A stretch of 64,000 bases of DNA from Microbacterium imperiale. Lineage in GTDB: Bacteria > Actinomycetota > Actinomycetes > Actinomycetales > Microbacteriaceae. Below the pieces are notes generated by a model that saw only the letters and a list, made by a program, of their open reading frames with translations, had not been told where the DNA came from and ran no database searches. Numbering within the stretch: the stretch's first letter is position 1; the number at the start of each line of letters is the position of its first letter. Shown here one piece after another: positions 8,299 to 16,558 of this stretch. The position numbers were made by a program, and so were the translations under genes. The stretch lies in NCBI RefSeq assembly GCF_017876655.1, contig NZ_JAGIOK010000001.1, positions 620,001 through 684,000 on the forward strand. The letters run 5' to 3'.

Positions 8299-9327
8299 TC
8301 AGGAGTGGGTGAGAGCGACCAGGCGCGAGATCGCTCGGAGGTACTTCTTGCGGTATCCGCCGGCGAGCATGTCATCACCGAAGACCTCGTCGAGCGGCCG
8401 CCCCGTCGCGCGGATGGGGATCTGTGCGTCGTAGGCGCGGTCGACGAAGGCGACGAAGCGCAGGGCAGCCGACTGGTCGGTCAGCTGCGCGACATCGCGC
8501 AGGCCGACGACCGAGACGCCGTCGATGAGGCGGATGTAGCGCGAGGGGTGGACGCTCGCGAGGTGCGCCACCAGGTCGGCGAAGGCGTCGTCCGACACGG
8601 CGGTGGTGGCCGCGGCATCCGACACGGTCCGCTCGTAGTCCTCGGGACTGAGCGCGACGGCGTGACCGTCGACGGCGCGCTGACGGTAGTCCGTGCCGTC
8701 GATGCGGATCGTCTCGAAGCTCGCCGACATGGCGTGGATCTCGCGCAGGAAATCCTGCGCCGCGAAGCGCCCCTCGCCGAGCGCGTTGGGCGGCGTGTTC
8801 GAGGTCGCGGCCAGGCGCGTCCCCGAGGCGACGAGCTCGCCCAGAAGTCGGGTCATCACCATGGTGTCGCCCGGGTCGTCGAGCTCGAACTCGTCGATGC
8901 ACAGGAGATCGGACCTGCGCAGCAGCTGGACGGTGTTCTGGTAGCCGACGGCGCCCACAAGCGCGGTGTACTCGATGAACGAGCCGAAGTACTTCCGGCG
9001 GGCCGGCATCGCGTGGTAGATCGCCGCGAGCAGGTGGGTCTTGCCCACGCCGAATCCGCCGTCGAGGTACACGCCGGGCTTCATCGCCGGCGCCTTCTTC
9101 GCGCGTCGGAACAGGCCGCCGCGGGCGGCCCGAGCGCCACCGCCCGCGAAGGTCTCGAGCAGGTCCTTCGCCTCCTGCTGGGAGGGGTACTGCGGGTCGG
9201 CCCGGTACGAGTCGAAGGTCGCGCCGTCGAACTGCGGCGGCGGCACGAGCGCGGCGAGCACCTCGGCTCCGCCCACCTCCGGACGGCGGTCGCTCAGGCG
9301 CAGGATTCCGGCGGATGTGCTCGTCAC
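8299..9327 (-). CDS. zapE: ZapE/AFG1-family ATPase
   Basis: 342-residue P-loop ATPase of the AFG1/ZapE family, which in E. coli associates with the division machinery under stress. Walker A is GGFGVGKT (90-97), Walker B LLCIDEF (141-147), and sensor-1-like AATSNTPPNALG follows, with the family arginine-rich C-terminal part (DHxAQLTDQSAALRF-like RDVAQLTDQ, then FVDRAYD). GTG 9327 is preceded by TAGGGT at exactly 6 nt, pointing to a leaderless message. Its precise role in actinobacteria is not established. Confidence 0.85.
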   Translation of the reverse strand: MTSTSAGILRLSDRRPEVGGAEVLAALVPPPQFDGATFDSYRADPQYPSQQEAKDLLETFAGGGARAARGGLFRRAKKAPAMKPGVYLDGGFGVGKTHLLAAIYHAMPARRKYFGSFIEYTALVGAVGYQNTVQLLRRSDLLCIDEFELDDPGDTMVMTRLLGELVASGTRLAATSNTPPNALGEGRFAAQDFLREIHAMSASFETIRIDGTDYRQRAVDGHAVALSPEDYERTVSDAAATTAVSDDAFADLVAHLASVHPSRYIRLIDGVSVVGLRDVAQLTDQSAALRFVAFVDRAYDAQIPIRATGRPLDEVFGDDMLAGGYRKKYLRAISRLVALTHS

Positions 9328-9333
9328 GGATCA

Positions 9334-9339
9334 ACCCTA
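9334..9339 (-). promoter_or_regulatory. -10 box of zapE
   Basis: TAGGGT on the minus strand with 6 nt (TGATCC) to GTG 9327. Predicts a leaderless transcript. Confidence 0.5.
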
Positions 9340-9360
9340 ACGGCGTGCGAGGATGACGCC

Positions 9361-10068
9361 GTGCGAGTGAGCGAGTTGCGTCCGGCCACCGGTGAGACTG
9401 CCGACATCGCGACGGAGGACGGTCGCGCGTGGCTGACCGAGCGCTACCGGCGCCCCGCCGGGGGCTACGTCCGGCTGAACATGGTGACGACGCTCACCGG
9501 CGCCGCGGTCGGCGGCGACGGGACGAGCGACAGCATCACGAGCCCGACCGATCGGACCATCCTCGGCATGATCCGCCGTGACGCCGAGGTCGTCGTCGTC
9601 GGAGCCGAGAGCGTCCGCGCCGAGGGCTACGTGGTGCCCCGGACCGCCGCCCTCGCGATCGTGTCGCGCACGGGCCGGCTCGACGGTCATCGACTCGAGC
9701 CGGCCGCGGCCGGTCGCGTCATGCTCGTCGTCCCGGCGAGCGCGACTCCCGGGGCCCCCGCCGGCATCGACGTCGTGCACGCCGGCGCCGGTCCCGACCT
9801 GTCCCCCGTCGAGATCGTCGAGGCGCTGCGCTCGCGCGGACTCTCGCGCATCGTGTGCGAGGGCGGGCCGACGCTCGCGTCCGCGTTCGCCACCGCCGAC
9901 CTCATCGACGAGTACTGCATCACGGTGGCACCGCGCATCACGCCGGTCGAGCGTCCGCTGCTGTCGATCGCGGGCGACCGCGAACTCGCGGTGGCCGGCG
10001 CCCTCATGGACGAGGCGGGCTTCAGCTACCTGCGCCTGCGGCCCGCCGGTCGAGCCAGTCGCGGATGA
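9361..10068 (+). CDS. RibD C-terminal-type (pyrimidine/dihydrofolate) reductase
   Basis: 235-residue NADPH-dependent reductase fold, as in the C-terminal half of RibD and DHFR-like proteins. Visible elements are GGYVRLNMVTTLTGAAVGGDG near the N-terminus (the R-x-N-M-x-x-T-x-D/G core), MIRRDAEVVVVGAESVRAEG for the nucleotide site, and IVCEGGPTLASAF, the characteristic EGGPTL motif. No riboflavin genes are adjacent, so the substrate is unknown. GTG 9361 has GAGGAT at the leaderless -10 position. Its last 47 bp overlap the convergent hydrolase gene. Confidence 0.82.
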   Translation: MRVSELRPATGETADIATEDGRAWLTERYRRPAGGYVRLNMVTTLTGAAVGGDGTSDSITSPTDRTILGMIRRDAEVVVVGAESVRAEGYVVPRTAALAIVSRTGRLDGHRLEPAAAGRVMLVVPASATPGAPAGIDVVHAGAGPDLSPVEIVEALRSRGLSRIVCEGGPTLASAFATADLIDEYCITVAPRITPVERPLLSIAGDRELAVAGALMDEAGFSYLRLRPAGRASRG

Positions 10069-11242
10069 CGCGCGTCCACCGTTCCGGGTCGTAGTTCCAC
10101 AGCTTCGTGTGGCGCGCGACCTGGAACACCTCGAGCTCGACGAGATCGGGACGCGCCTGCGCGAGCTGGTACGAGGCGTCGGCGGGGACGAAACCGTCGT
10201 CGTCGCTGTGCAGGATGAGGATCGGATGCCGCAGCTCGGCCGCTCGCGCCACGACGTCGAGGGTGTCGAACGGGATGGGCGCGTTGAGTCCGAGCAGACG
10301 CGAGCCCCAGTCGCTGTCGAGGGCGCGCACGGCCGTCGTCGCAACGGGCGCGGGGATGCGCAGCAGATCCGCCTGATAGTCGAGCACGACGCGCCAGTCG
10401 ATCGCGGGCGACTCGAGGATGATGCCGGCGATGAGGTCGCGGTGGGCCGAGTTCAGGGCCACTTGCAGGGCGATGGCGCCGCCCATGGACCACCCCATGA
10501 GGAACACGCGCTTCGCGCCGCGGCGCCGGGCCGCTCCCACAGCGGCATCCACGTCGCGCCACTCCGTCGCGCCGAGCATGTAGGTGCCTGTGCGGCTGCG
10601 CGGCGCCTCACCGTCGTTGCGGTACGACACGAGCAGCGACGAGATGCCCGCGGCGTGGAAGACCGGGACGGCGCGCAGGGCTTCGGCGCGCGTCGTGCCG
10701 CGACCGTGGATCTGGATCACCCAGGTGTCGCTGGGCGCGCCGGTCGGACCGTCAGCGGGGAAGAACCACGCGGGGCACGGGCCGAGCGGCGACCCGACGA
10801 GCTCGGTCCGGAAGGGCAGGTGCAGCTCTTCGGGTGCGTCGTAATACCAGCCGCTGAAAGCGGCCGCCGCCGACAGCCGGTCGTCGGGCGTGATCTGGGT
10901 GAGCAGCTTGCGCTTGACCGACGTGCCATCGAGCGAGAGCACCGCGCCCACCTTGACGTACGAGGCGGTCCCGGTCGTGAAGAGGCCGTACCGCCCCGGC
11001 AGCTGCGTGTCGTCGGTGCGCGACAGCGTGACCGTCTGAGCCGGCACGTCGACGGCGAGGAGCTCGGTGTCGGGCACACGGCCCGCGGGGGTCACGACCT
11101 TGCGCGCAACCCGCATCGACACGGTTCCGAGGGCCGCCAGCGTCAGGCCGAGCGCCCCGGCGAGCGCGACGATCGAGGTCTTGACCGCTGCCGCTGCTGC
11201 TGGAGATGCGCCCGCAGCTCCGGCGCGCCTGGAACCCATCAT
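10022..11242 (-). CDS. Membrane-anchored alpha/beta hydrolase
   Basis: 406-residue protein with an N-terminal membrane segment (about 21-42), an uncharacterised domain (50-160) and an alpha/beta-hydrolase domain. The oxyanion region is VIQIHGRG, the nucleophile elbow GWSMGG (250-255, Ser252), the acid lies in LHSDDDGFVP, and the catalytic His is in VARHTKLW. It is probably an esterase or peptidase facing the cell exterior; the substrate is unknown. Tandem ATGs at 11242 and 11239 are both plausible. Its promoter overlaps that of the divergent DUF3000 gene and its 3' end overlaps the reductase gene. Confidence 0.82.
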   Translation of the reverse strand: MMGSRRAGAAGASPAAAAAVKTSIVALAGALGLTLAALGTVSMRVARKVVTPAGRVPDTELLAVDVPAQTVTLSRTDDTQLPGRYGLFTTGTASYVKVGAVLSLDGTSVKRKLLTQITPDDRLSAAAAFSGWYYDAPEELHLPFRTELVGSPLGPCPAWFFPADGPTGAPSDTWVIQIHGRGTTRAEALRAVPVFHAAGISSLLVSYRNDGEAPRSRTGTYMLGATEWRDVDAAVGAARRRGAKRVFLMGWSMGGAIALQVALNSAHRDLIAGIILESPAIDWRVVLDYQADLLRIPAPVATTAVRALDSDWGSRLLGLNAPIPFDTLDVVARAAELRHPILILHSDDDGFVPADASYQLAQARPDLVELEVFQVARHTKLWNYDPERWTRVIRDWLDRRAAGAGS

Positions 11243-11250
11243 CGAGGCCT

Positions 11251-11261
11251 CACTCTAGTCT
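11251..11261. promoter_or_regulatory. Overlapping divergent -10 boxes (hydrolase / DUF3000)
   Basis: On the plus strand TAGTCT (11256-11261) ends 6 nt before GTG 11268; on the minus strand TAGAGT lies at about 11257-11252, 9 nt before ATG 11242. The two boxes share bases, so polymerase cannot occupy both promoters at once. Confidence 0.45.
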
Positions 11262-11267
11262 GTCGAC

Positions 11268-11858
11268 GTGGCCGATCCCCGTCCTCCAGCTGACGCGGCG
11301 CCGTTCGTCGCCGCGCGTGAGGCGGTTCTGGCGATGGCGTTCCGCGATGACCTCGTCGTGCGCGAGATCGCGGCGCCCTCGGGACTCGCTCCCGACAGCC
11401 TCGCTCTCGCCGGCGACGTGCGCCCCGAGGATCACGGCGTCGACTCCCCCTACGGCACCGGGCGCATCGTCGTGCTGCACGACCCCGACGAACCGGACGC
11501 GTGGGGCGGACCCTGGCGGATCGTCGCGTTCGCCCAGGCCCCGCTCGAGCCCGAGATCGGTGTCGATCCGCTGCTGGCGGAGGTCGCCTGGTCCTGGTTG
11601 ATCGACGCGCTCGAGGCTCGCTCGGCGTCGTTCCACTCGGTGTCGGGTACCGCCACGAAGACACTGTCCCGCGGTTTCGGGACCCTGGCCGACGAGGGCG
11701 ATGGCGCCCAGATCGAGCTGCGCGCATCCTGGTCGCCCGTGGGCGACATCACCGCCCACATCGACGCCTGGGCGGAACTGACCTGCATGCTGGCCGGCCT
11801 TCCTCCGGGGTCGGAGGGCGTCGCCGTCTTCGGAGCACGCCGGGGGAACCGTGGCTGA
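11268..11858 (+). CDS. DUF3000 family protein
   Basis: 196-residue cytoplasmic protein of the actinobacterial DUF3000 family; no function is known. Recognisable parts are the helical start FVAAREAVLAMAF, the PPFRLA-like central strands (RIVVLHDPDEPDAWGGPWRIVAFAQAPLE), EVAWSWLIDAL, and the C-terminal ELRASWSP and HIDAWAELTCMLAGLPP. It overlaps the RNase D gene by 8 bp, and this pairing is conserved in actinobacteria (Rv2680-Rv2681 in M. tuberculosis, from memory), suggesting co-translation. The GTG start is supported by a TAGTCT box 6 nt upstream. Confidence 0.85.
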   Translation: MADPRPPADAAPFVAAREAVLAMAFRDDLVVREIAAPSGLAPDSLALAGDVRPEDHGVDSPYGTGRIVVLHDPDEPDAWGGPWRIVAFAQAPLEPEIGVDPLLAEVAWSWLIDALEARSASFHSVSGTATKTLSRGFGTLADEGDGAQIELRASWSPVGDITAHIDAWAELTCMLAGLPPGSEGVAVFGARRGNRG

Positions 11859-13047
11859 ATACACCGTCATCGCCGATGACGCCGAACTCGAACGCGCCGC
11901 CGCACTGCTGGCATCCGGCTCGGGGCCCGTGGCCGTCGACGTCGAGCGCGCGTCCGGCTTCCGCTACTCGCAGCGCGCCTACCTGATCCAGGTGTTCCGG
12001 CGGGGTGCGGGCGTCTTCCTGTTCGATCCGCCGGCGCTGTCGACGTTCGCCCCCTTGCAGGCGGCGATCGGCGAGGCCGAGTGGGTCCTGCACGCCGCGA
12101 GCCAGGACCTTCCCTCGCTGCGCGAGGCCGGGCTCGACCCGGTGTCGATCTTCGATACCGAGCTCGCCGCTCGCCTGCTCGGGCACGCGCGGGTCGGGCT
12201 CGGCGCCGTCGTCGAAGACACCCTCGGCATCGTCCTCGCCAAAGCGCACTCCGCGGCCGACTGGTCGACGCGCCCGTTGCCGCAGTCGTGGCTCGAGTAC
12301 GCCGCCCTCGACGTCGAGCATCTCATCGACGTCCGCGACGCCCTGGCACAGGAGCTCGAGGCGCAGGGCAAGGTCGAGTTCGCGGCTCAGGAGTTCCAGG
12401 CTGTCCTCGACCGTCCCGTGAAGCCCCCGCGCGAGGATCCGTGGCGCCGCCTGAGCGGCCTCCACGCGGTGCGCGGCCGGCGCGCCCTGGCCGTGGCGCG
12501 AGCCTTGTGGACGGCGCGCGAGGAGTACGCCCGCGAGCAGGATGTCGCTCCCGGGCGCCTCGTTCCCGACCGCGCCCTCGTCGCCGCGCTCATCGCCGAC
12601 CCGCGCTCGAAGCAGGACCTCGCCCGCGTGAAGGACTTCACGGGGCGCGCCAGCCGGTCGCAGCTGGACCGGTGGTGGGCCGCGATCGAGGCAGGTCGGG
12701 CCGAGCAGACGCTGCCGCCCGACCGCCTGCCCGGCGACGGCCTGCCGCCGCCCCGCGCTTGGGCCGAGCGCAACCCTCCCGCCGACGCTCGACTCAAAGC
12801 CGCCAAGCCGCTCGTCGAGCAGCGCGCCGAGGAGCTCTCGATGCCGACGGAGAATCTGCTGACCCCCGACCTGCTGCGCCGCGTCGCGTGGGCACCGCCC
12901 GCCGAGATCACCGCCCAAACGGTCGGCGAGGCCCTCGCGGGCCTCGGCGCTCGCCCGTGGCAGATTGAGCAGACCGCACAGCTGATCGCGCAGGCCTTTG
13001 TGGATTCCGTGCACGAGCCTCCCGTGCAGCCGCCGACCGCTTCGTAG
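11851..13047 (+). CDS. rnd: Ribonuclease D, HRDC-containing
   Basis: 398-residue DEDDy 3'-5' exoribonuclease, likely in tRNA or structured RNA 3' maturation. Exo I is AVDVERASG with D30 and E32, exo II is HAASQDL (81-87) and exo III is YAALDVEHL (Y150, D154), giving the Y-x-x-x-D signature. An HRDC nucleic-acid-binding domain follows at about 205-290, and a further C-terminal helical domain ends near 398. The GTG start overlaps the end of the DUF3000 gene by 8 bp, so the pair is probably translationally coupled. Confidence 0.9.
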   Translation: MAEYTVIADDAELERAAALLASGSGPVAVDVERASGFRYSQRAYLIQVFRRGAGVFLFDPPALSTFAPLQAAIGEAEWVLHAASQDLPSLREAGLDPVSIFDTELAARLLGHARVGLGAVVEDTLGIVLAKAHSAADWSTRPLPQSWLEYAALDVEHLIDVRDALAQELEAQGKVEFAAQEFQAVLDRPVKPPREDPWRRLSGLHAVRGRRALAVARALWTAREEYAREQDVAPGRLVPDRALVAALIADPRSKQDLARVKDFTGRASRSQLDRWWAAIEAGRAEQTLPPDRLPGDGLPPPRAWAERNPPADARLKAAKPLVEQRAEELSMPTENLLTPDLLRRVAWAPPAEITAQTVGEALAGLGARPWQIEQTAQLIAQAFVDSVHEPPVQPPTAS

Positions 13048-13085
13048 GTTCGACCCAAGCGATTTTCCCGGCCCCGCGGGGTCTC

Positions 13086-13091
13086 TAGGCT
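13086..13091 (+). promoter_or_regulatory. -10 box of the fadA-fadB operon
   Basis: TAGGCT 28 nt before GTG 13120. The transcript would have a short leader carrying GGAGG at 13111-13115. A small CCCCGCGGGG palindrome just upstream may end rnd transcription. Confidence 0.45.
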
Positions 13092-13119
13092 GGTGGGGAT
13101 CCCATCTTCTGGAGGCAAA

Positions 13120-14328
13120 GTGGCCGAGATCTCGGACGTCTACTTCATCGACGGCATGCGCACGCCCTTCGGGCGCGCCGGCGAGAAGGGCATGTACTGG
13201 AACACGCGAGCCGATGACCTCGTCGTCAAGGCGATTCGCGGGGTCCTCGAGCGGAACCCGGATGTTCCGCTCGATCGGATCGACGACGTGGCAATCGCCG
13301 CGACGACGCAGCAGGGCGATCAGGGTCTGACGCTCGGCCGGACGGCGGCGATCCTCGCCGGCCTCCCGCAGAGCGTGCCCGGCTTCGCCATCGACCGCAT
13401 GTGCGCCGGTGCGATGACGAGCGTGACGACCATGGCCGGCTCGATCGGAGTCGGGATGTACGACCTCGCGCTGGCCGGCGGGGTCGAGCACATGGGCCGT
13501 CACCCGCTCGGCGGCAGCGACGCCGACCCCAATCCCCGGTTCCTCACCGAAAAGCTCGTCAGCGCCGACGCCCTGAACATGGGCATCACCGCGGAGCGCC
13601 TGCACGACCGCTTCCCCGCGCTCACCAAGGAGCGCTCCGACCGCTTCGGCATGCGAAGCCAGCACAAGGCGCAGGCGGCGTACGACGCCGGGAAGATCCA
13701 GCCCGACCTCGTCCCCGTCGCCGTGAAGTCGGCCGACGGTGCATGGGGCCTGGCGACCGAGGACGAGGGCCGCCGCCCCGAGACCACGATGGAGGGCCTC
13801 GCGCAGCTGAAGACTCCCTTCCGTCCGCACGGACGCGTCACGGCGGGCACCTCGTCGCCGTTGACCGACGGCGCGACGATGAGCCTGCTCGCCGGCTCGC
13901 GTGCCGTGAAGGAGCTCGGACTCACCCCCAAGATGCGCCTGGTGTCGTTCGGCTTCGCCGGAGTCCAGCCCGAGGTCATGGGAATCGGACCGATCCCGTC
14001 GACCGAGAAGGCGCTGGCCAAGGCGGGCCTGACGATCGACGACATCGGGCTGTTCGAGCTCAACGAGGCGTTCGCGATCCAGGTGCTGTCGCTGCTCGAC
14101 CACTTCGGCATCGACGACGACGATCCCCGTGTGAACCCGTGGGGCGGCGCGATCGCCGTGGGCCACCCGCTCGCGGCATCCGGTGTGCGGCTCATGCTCC
14201 AGCTCGCGGCGCAGTTCGCCGAGCGCCCCGATGTCCGCTACGGCCTCACCGCCATGTGCGTCGGGCTCGGCCAGGGCGGCTCGGTCATCTGGGAGAACCC
14301 GCACTACACCGGCAAGAAGAAGAAGTGA
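13120..14328 (+). CDS. fadA: Acetyl-CoA C-acyltransferase (3-ketoacyl-CoA thiolase)
   Basis: 402-residue thiolase for the last step of fatty acid beta-oxidation. The acyl-accepting Cys is C95 (IDRMCAGAM); NEAFA, GHPLAASG (H349) and CVGLGQGG (C380) complete the active site. GTG 13120 was chosen because GGAGG lies 4 nt upstream and the conserved start (ISDVYFIDGMRTPFG) follows at once. It ends in a Lys tail and is separated by 11 bp from the multifunctional fadB-type gene, so the two should form the trifunctional complex, as FadA/FadB do in mycobacteria. Confidence 0.93.
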   Translation: MAEISDVYFIDGMRTPFGRAGEKGMYWNTRADDLVVKAIRGVLERNPDVPLDRIDDVAIAATTQQGDQGLTLGRTAAILAGLPQSVPGFAIDRMCAGAMTSVTTMAGSIGVGMYDLALAGGVEHMGRHPLGGSDADPNPRFLTEKLVSADALNMGITAERLHDRFPALTKERSDRFGMRSQHKAQAAYDAGKIQPDLVPVAVKSADGAWGLATEDEGRRPETTMEGLAQLKTPFRPHGRVTAGTSSPLTDGATMSLLAGSRAVKELGLTPKMRLVSFGFAGVQPEVMGIGPIPSTEKALAKAGLTIDDIGLFELNEAFAIQVLSLLDHFGIDDDDPRVNPWGGAIAVGHPLAASGVRLMLQLAAQFAERPDVRYGLTAMCVGLGQGGSVIWENPHYTGKKKK

Positions 14329-14339
14329 GGCGCGCCGAC

Positions 14340-16484
14340 ATGAGCTACGACGACATCGACTTCTCCCCGCTCGACGCGCTGACCGGCGACGAGGTCGTGA
14401 CGCACGCGCTGGTGCGCGACGTCCGCCTGGCATCGGGACGCACGCTCGCCCTCATCACCCTCGACAACGGGCGGGATCACACCCGTCCGAACACGCTCGG
14501 ACCCGCGACGCTCGCCGAGCTCGGCGGCGTCCTCGACACGCTCGCTGCGCGTGCCCGCTCAGGCGAAATCGACGCTGTCGGCATCACCGGCAAGCAGTAC
14601 ATCCTCGCCGCCGGCGCCGACCTCTCGGATGTGTCGCGACTGCCCTCCCCCGAGATCGCGAAGCTCGTCGCCCAGCGCGGACACCAGGTGCTCGGCCGGC
14701 TCTCGACGCTGGGCGTCCCCTCGTTCGCGTTCGTCAACGGCCTCGCGCTGGGCGGCGGCCTCGAGATCGCGCTCAACAGCACCTACCGCACGGTCGACTC
14801 CTCTGCCGCCGCGATCGCGCTGCCCGAGGTCTTCCTGGGCCTCATCCCCGGCTGGGGCGGCGCGTACCTGCTGCCGAATCTCATCGGCATCGAGAACGCT
14901 CTCGAGGTCGTGGTCAGCAACCCGCTGAAGCAGAATCGCGTCCTCAAGCCGCAGCAGGCGTTCGACCTGGGGATCATGGACGCGATCTTCCCGGCGGTGA
15001 GCTACCTCGAGGACTCGCTGCGCTGGGCGGACGGCGTGCTCGGCGGTTCCGTCAAGGTCGAGCGCAAGAACGAGCCCGGACGCATCGAGCGACTCACCAA
15101 ATGGCCCATCGCGATCAAGGTCGCCCGCGGCATGCTCGAGTCGAAGATCGGCACGGTGCCCCGTGCGCCCTACATCGCGCTCGACCTGCTCGAGAAGGCC
15201 CGCAGCGGCAGCCGAGACGAGGGCTTCGCCCGCGAGGACGACGCCCTGGCCGAACTCATCTCGGGTGACCAGTTCGCCGCCTCGATGTACGCCTTCGACC
15301 TCGTGCAGAAGCGCGCGAAGCGCCCCGTCGGCGCGCCGGACAAGTCACTGGCGAAGAAGGTCACGAAGGTCGGGATCATCGGCGCGGGGCTCATGGCGAG
15401 CCAGTTCGCCCTGCTGTTCGTGCGCAAGCTGCAGGTGCCGGTGCTCATCACCGACCTCGATCAGGCACGCGTCGACAAGGGCATCGCCTACATCCACGAG
15501 GAGATCGGCAAGCTCGAGGCGAAGGGCCGGCTCGATTCCGACACGGCGGGCAAGCTCCGCTCGCTCGTGCACGGCACGGTCGACAAGGCCGAGTACGCCG
15601 ACTGCGACTTCGTCATCGAAGCCGTCTTCGAAGAGGTGGGCGTGAAGCAGCAGGTCTTCGGCGAGATCGAGCGCATCGTCGCCGACGACGCTATCCTCGC
15701 CACGAACACCTCGTCGCTGTCGGTGGAAGAGATCGGTGCGAAGCTCGCCCACCCCGAGCGCCTGGTCGGGTTCCACTTCTTCAACCCGGTCGCGGTCATG
15801 CCGCTCATCGAGATCGTGCGGACGCCGCAGACGACGGATGCCGCCCTCTCGACCGCTTTCGTGGTCGCGAAGGGTCTCGGCAAGAACGCCGTGCTCACGG
15901 CCGACGCCCCGGGCTTCGTCGTCAACCGTCTGCTCGCGAAGGTCATGGGCGAGGCGGCGCGGGCCGTCTACGAGGGCACGCCGGTCGCCGATGTCGAGCG
16001 GGCGTTCGCTCCCCTGGGACTGCCCATGGGACCGTTCCAGCTCATCGATCTGGTCGGATGGAAGGTCGCGGCCCACGTCCAGGACACGATGACCTCGGCG
16101 TTCCCCGACCGCTTCTACGCGAACGAGAACTTCCACGAGCTCGCCGAGCTGCCCGAGGTCGTCGAGAAGGACAAGGGCGGCCGCGTCACCGGTTTCACCA
16201 AGGCGGCGGAGAAGGTCGCGAAGAAGGCGACCGGCAAGACACCCGCCTCGGCCGAAACGATCCTCCGTCGCGTCCAGGACGGCCTCGCGCAGGAGATCAA
16301 ACTCATGCTCGACGAGGGCGTCGTGCCCGAGGTGCAGGACATCGACCTGTGCCTCATCCTCGGCGCCGGGTGGCCGTTCATCGACGGCGGTGCCTCGCCC
16401 TACCTCGACCGCGAGGGCGCGTCGGAGCGGGCGTTCGGCGACACCTTCCACCACCCGCCCATCCGCGGCATCGCTCACCGCTGA
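14340..16484 (+). CDS. fadB: Multifunctional enoyl-CoA hydratase / 3-hydroxyacyl-CoA dehydrogenase
   Basis: 714-residue alpha subunit of the beta-oxidation complex. The N-terminal crotonase domain (1-250) has the oxyanion segment ITGKQYILAAGADL (82-95) and catalytic glutamates in ALGGGLEIAL (E142) and LPEVFLGLIPG (E163). The NAD-binding domain starts at VGIIGAGLMA (344-353), and HFFNPV carries the dehydrogenase histidine; a C-terminal helical dehydrogenase domain follows. ATG 14340 is 11 bp after fadA. It is the last gene before a strong terminator shared with the convergent pepN. Confidence 0.92.
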   Translation: MSYDDIDFSPLDALTGDEVVTHALVRDVRLASGRTLALITLDNGRDHTRPNTLGPATLAELGGVLDTLAARARSGEIDAVGITGKQYILAAGADLSDVSRLPSPEIAKLVAQRGHQVLGRLSTLGVPSFAFVNGLALGGGLEIALNSTYRTVDSSAAAIALPEVFLGLIPGWGGAYLLPNLIGIENALEVVVSNPLKQNRVLKPQQAFDLGIMDAIFPAVSYLEDSLRWADGVLGGSVKVERKNEPGRIERLTKWPIAIKVARGMLESKIGTVPRAPYIALDLLEKARSGSRDEGFAREDDALAELISGDQFAASMYAFDLVQKRAKRPVGAPDKSLAKKVTKVGIIGAGLMASQFALLFVRKLQVPVLITDLDQARVDKGIAYIHEEIGKLEAKGRLDSDTAGKLRSLVHGTVDKAEYADCDFVIEAVFEEVGVKQQVFGEIERIVADDAILATNTSSLSVEEIGAKLAHPERLVGFHFFNPVAVMPLIEIVRTPQTTDAALSTAFVVAKGLGKNAVLTADAPGFVVNRLLAKVMGEAARAVYEGTPVADVERAFAPLGLPMGPFQLIDLVGWKVAAHVQDTMTSAFPDRFYANENFHELAELPEVVEKDKGGRVTGFTKAAEKVAKKATGKTPASAETILRRVQDGLAQEIKLMLDEGVVPEVQDIDLCLILGAGWPFIDGGASPYLDREGASERAFGDTFHHPPIRGIAHR

Positions 16485-16497
16485 TCACCGTATGGAC

Positions 16498-16535
16498 GGA
16501 AGAGCCCCGCGGCCGGTACACCGCGGGGCTCTTCC
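16498..16535. terminator. Bidirectional terminator between fadB and pepN
   Basis: 15-bp inverted repeat (GGAAGAGCCCCGCGG / CCGCGGGGCTCTTCC) with an 8-nt loop. T-rich flanks are short. Confidence 0.75.
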
Positions 16536-16558
16536 GTGTCGCGACGACACGGCGGGTG

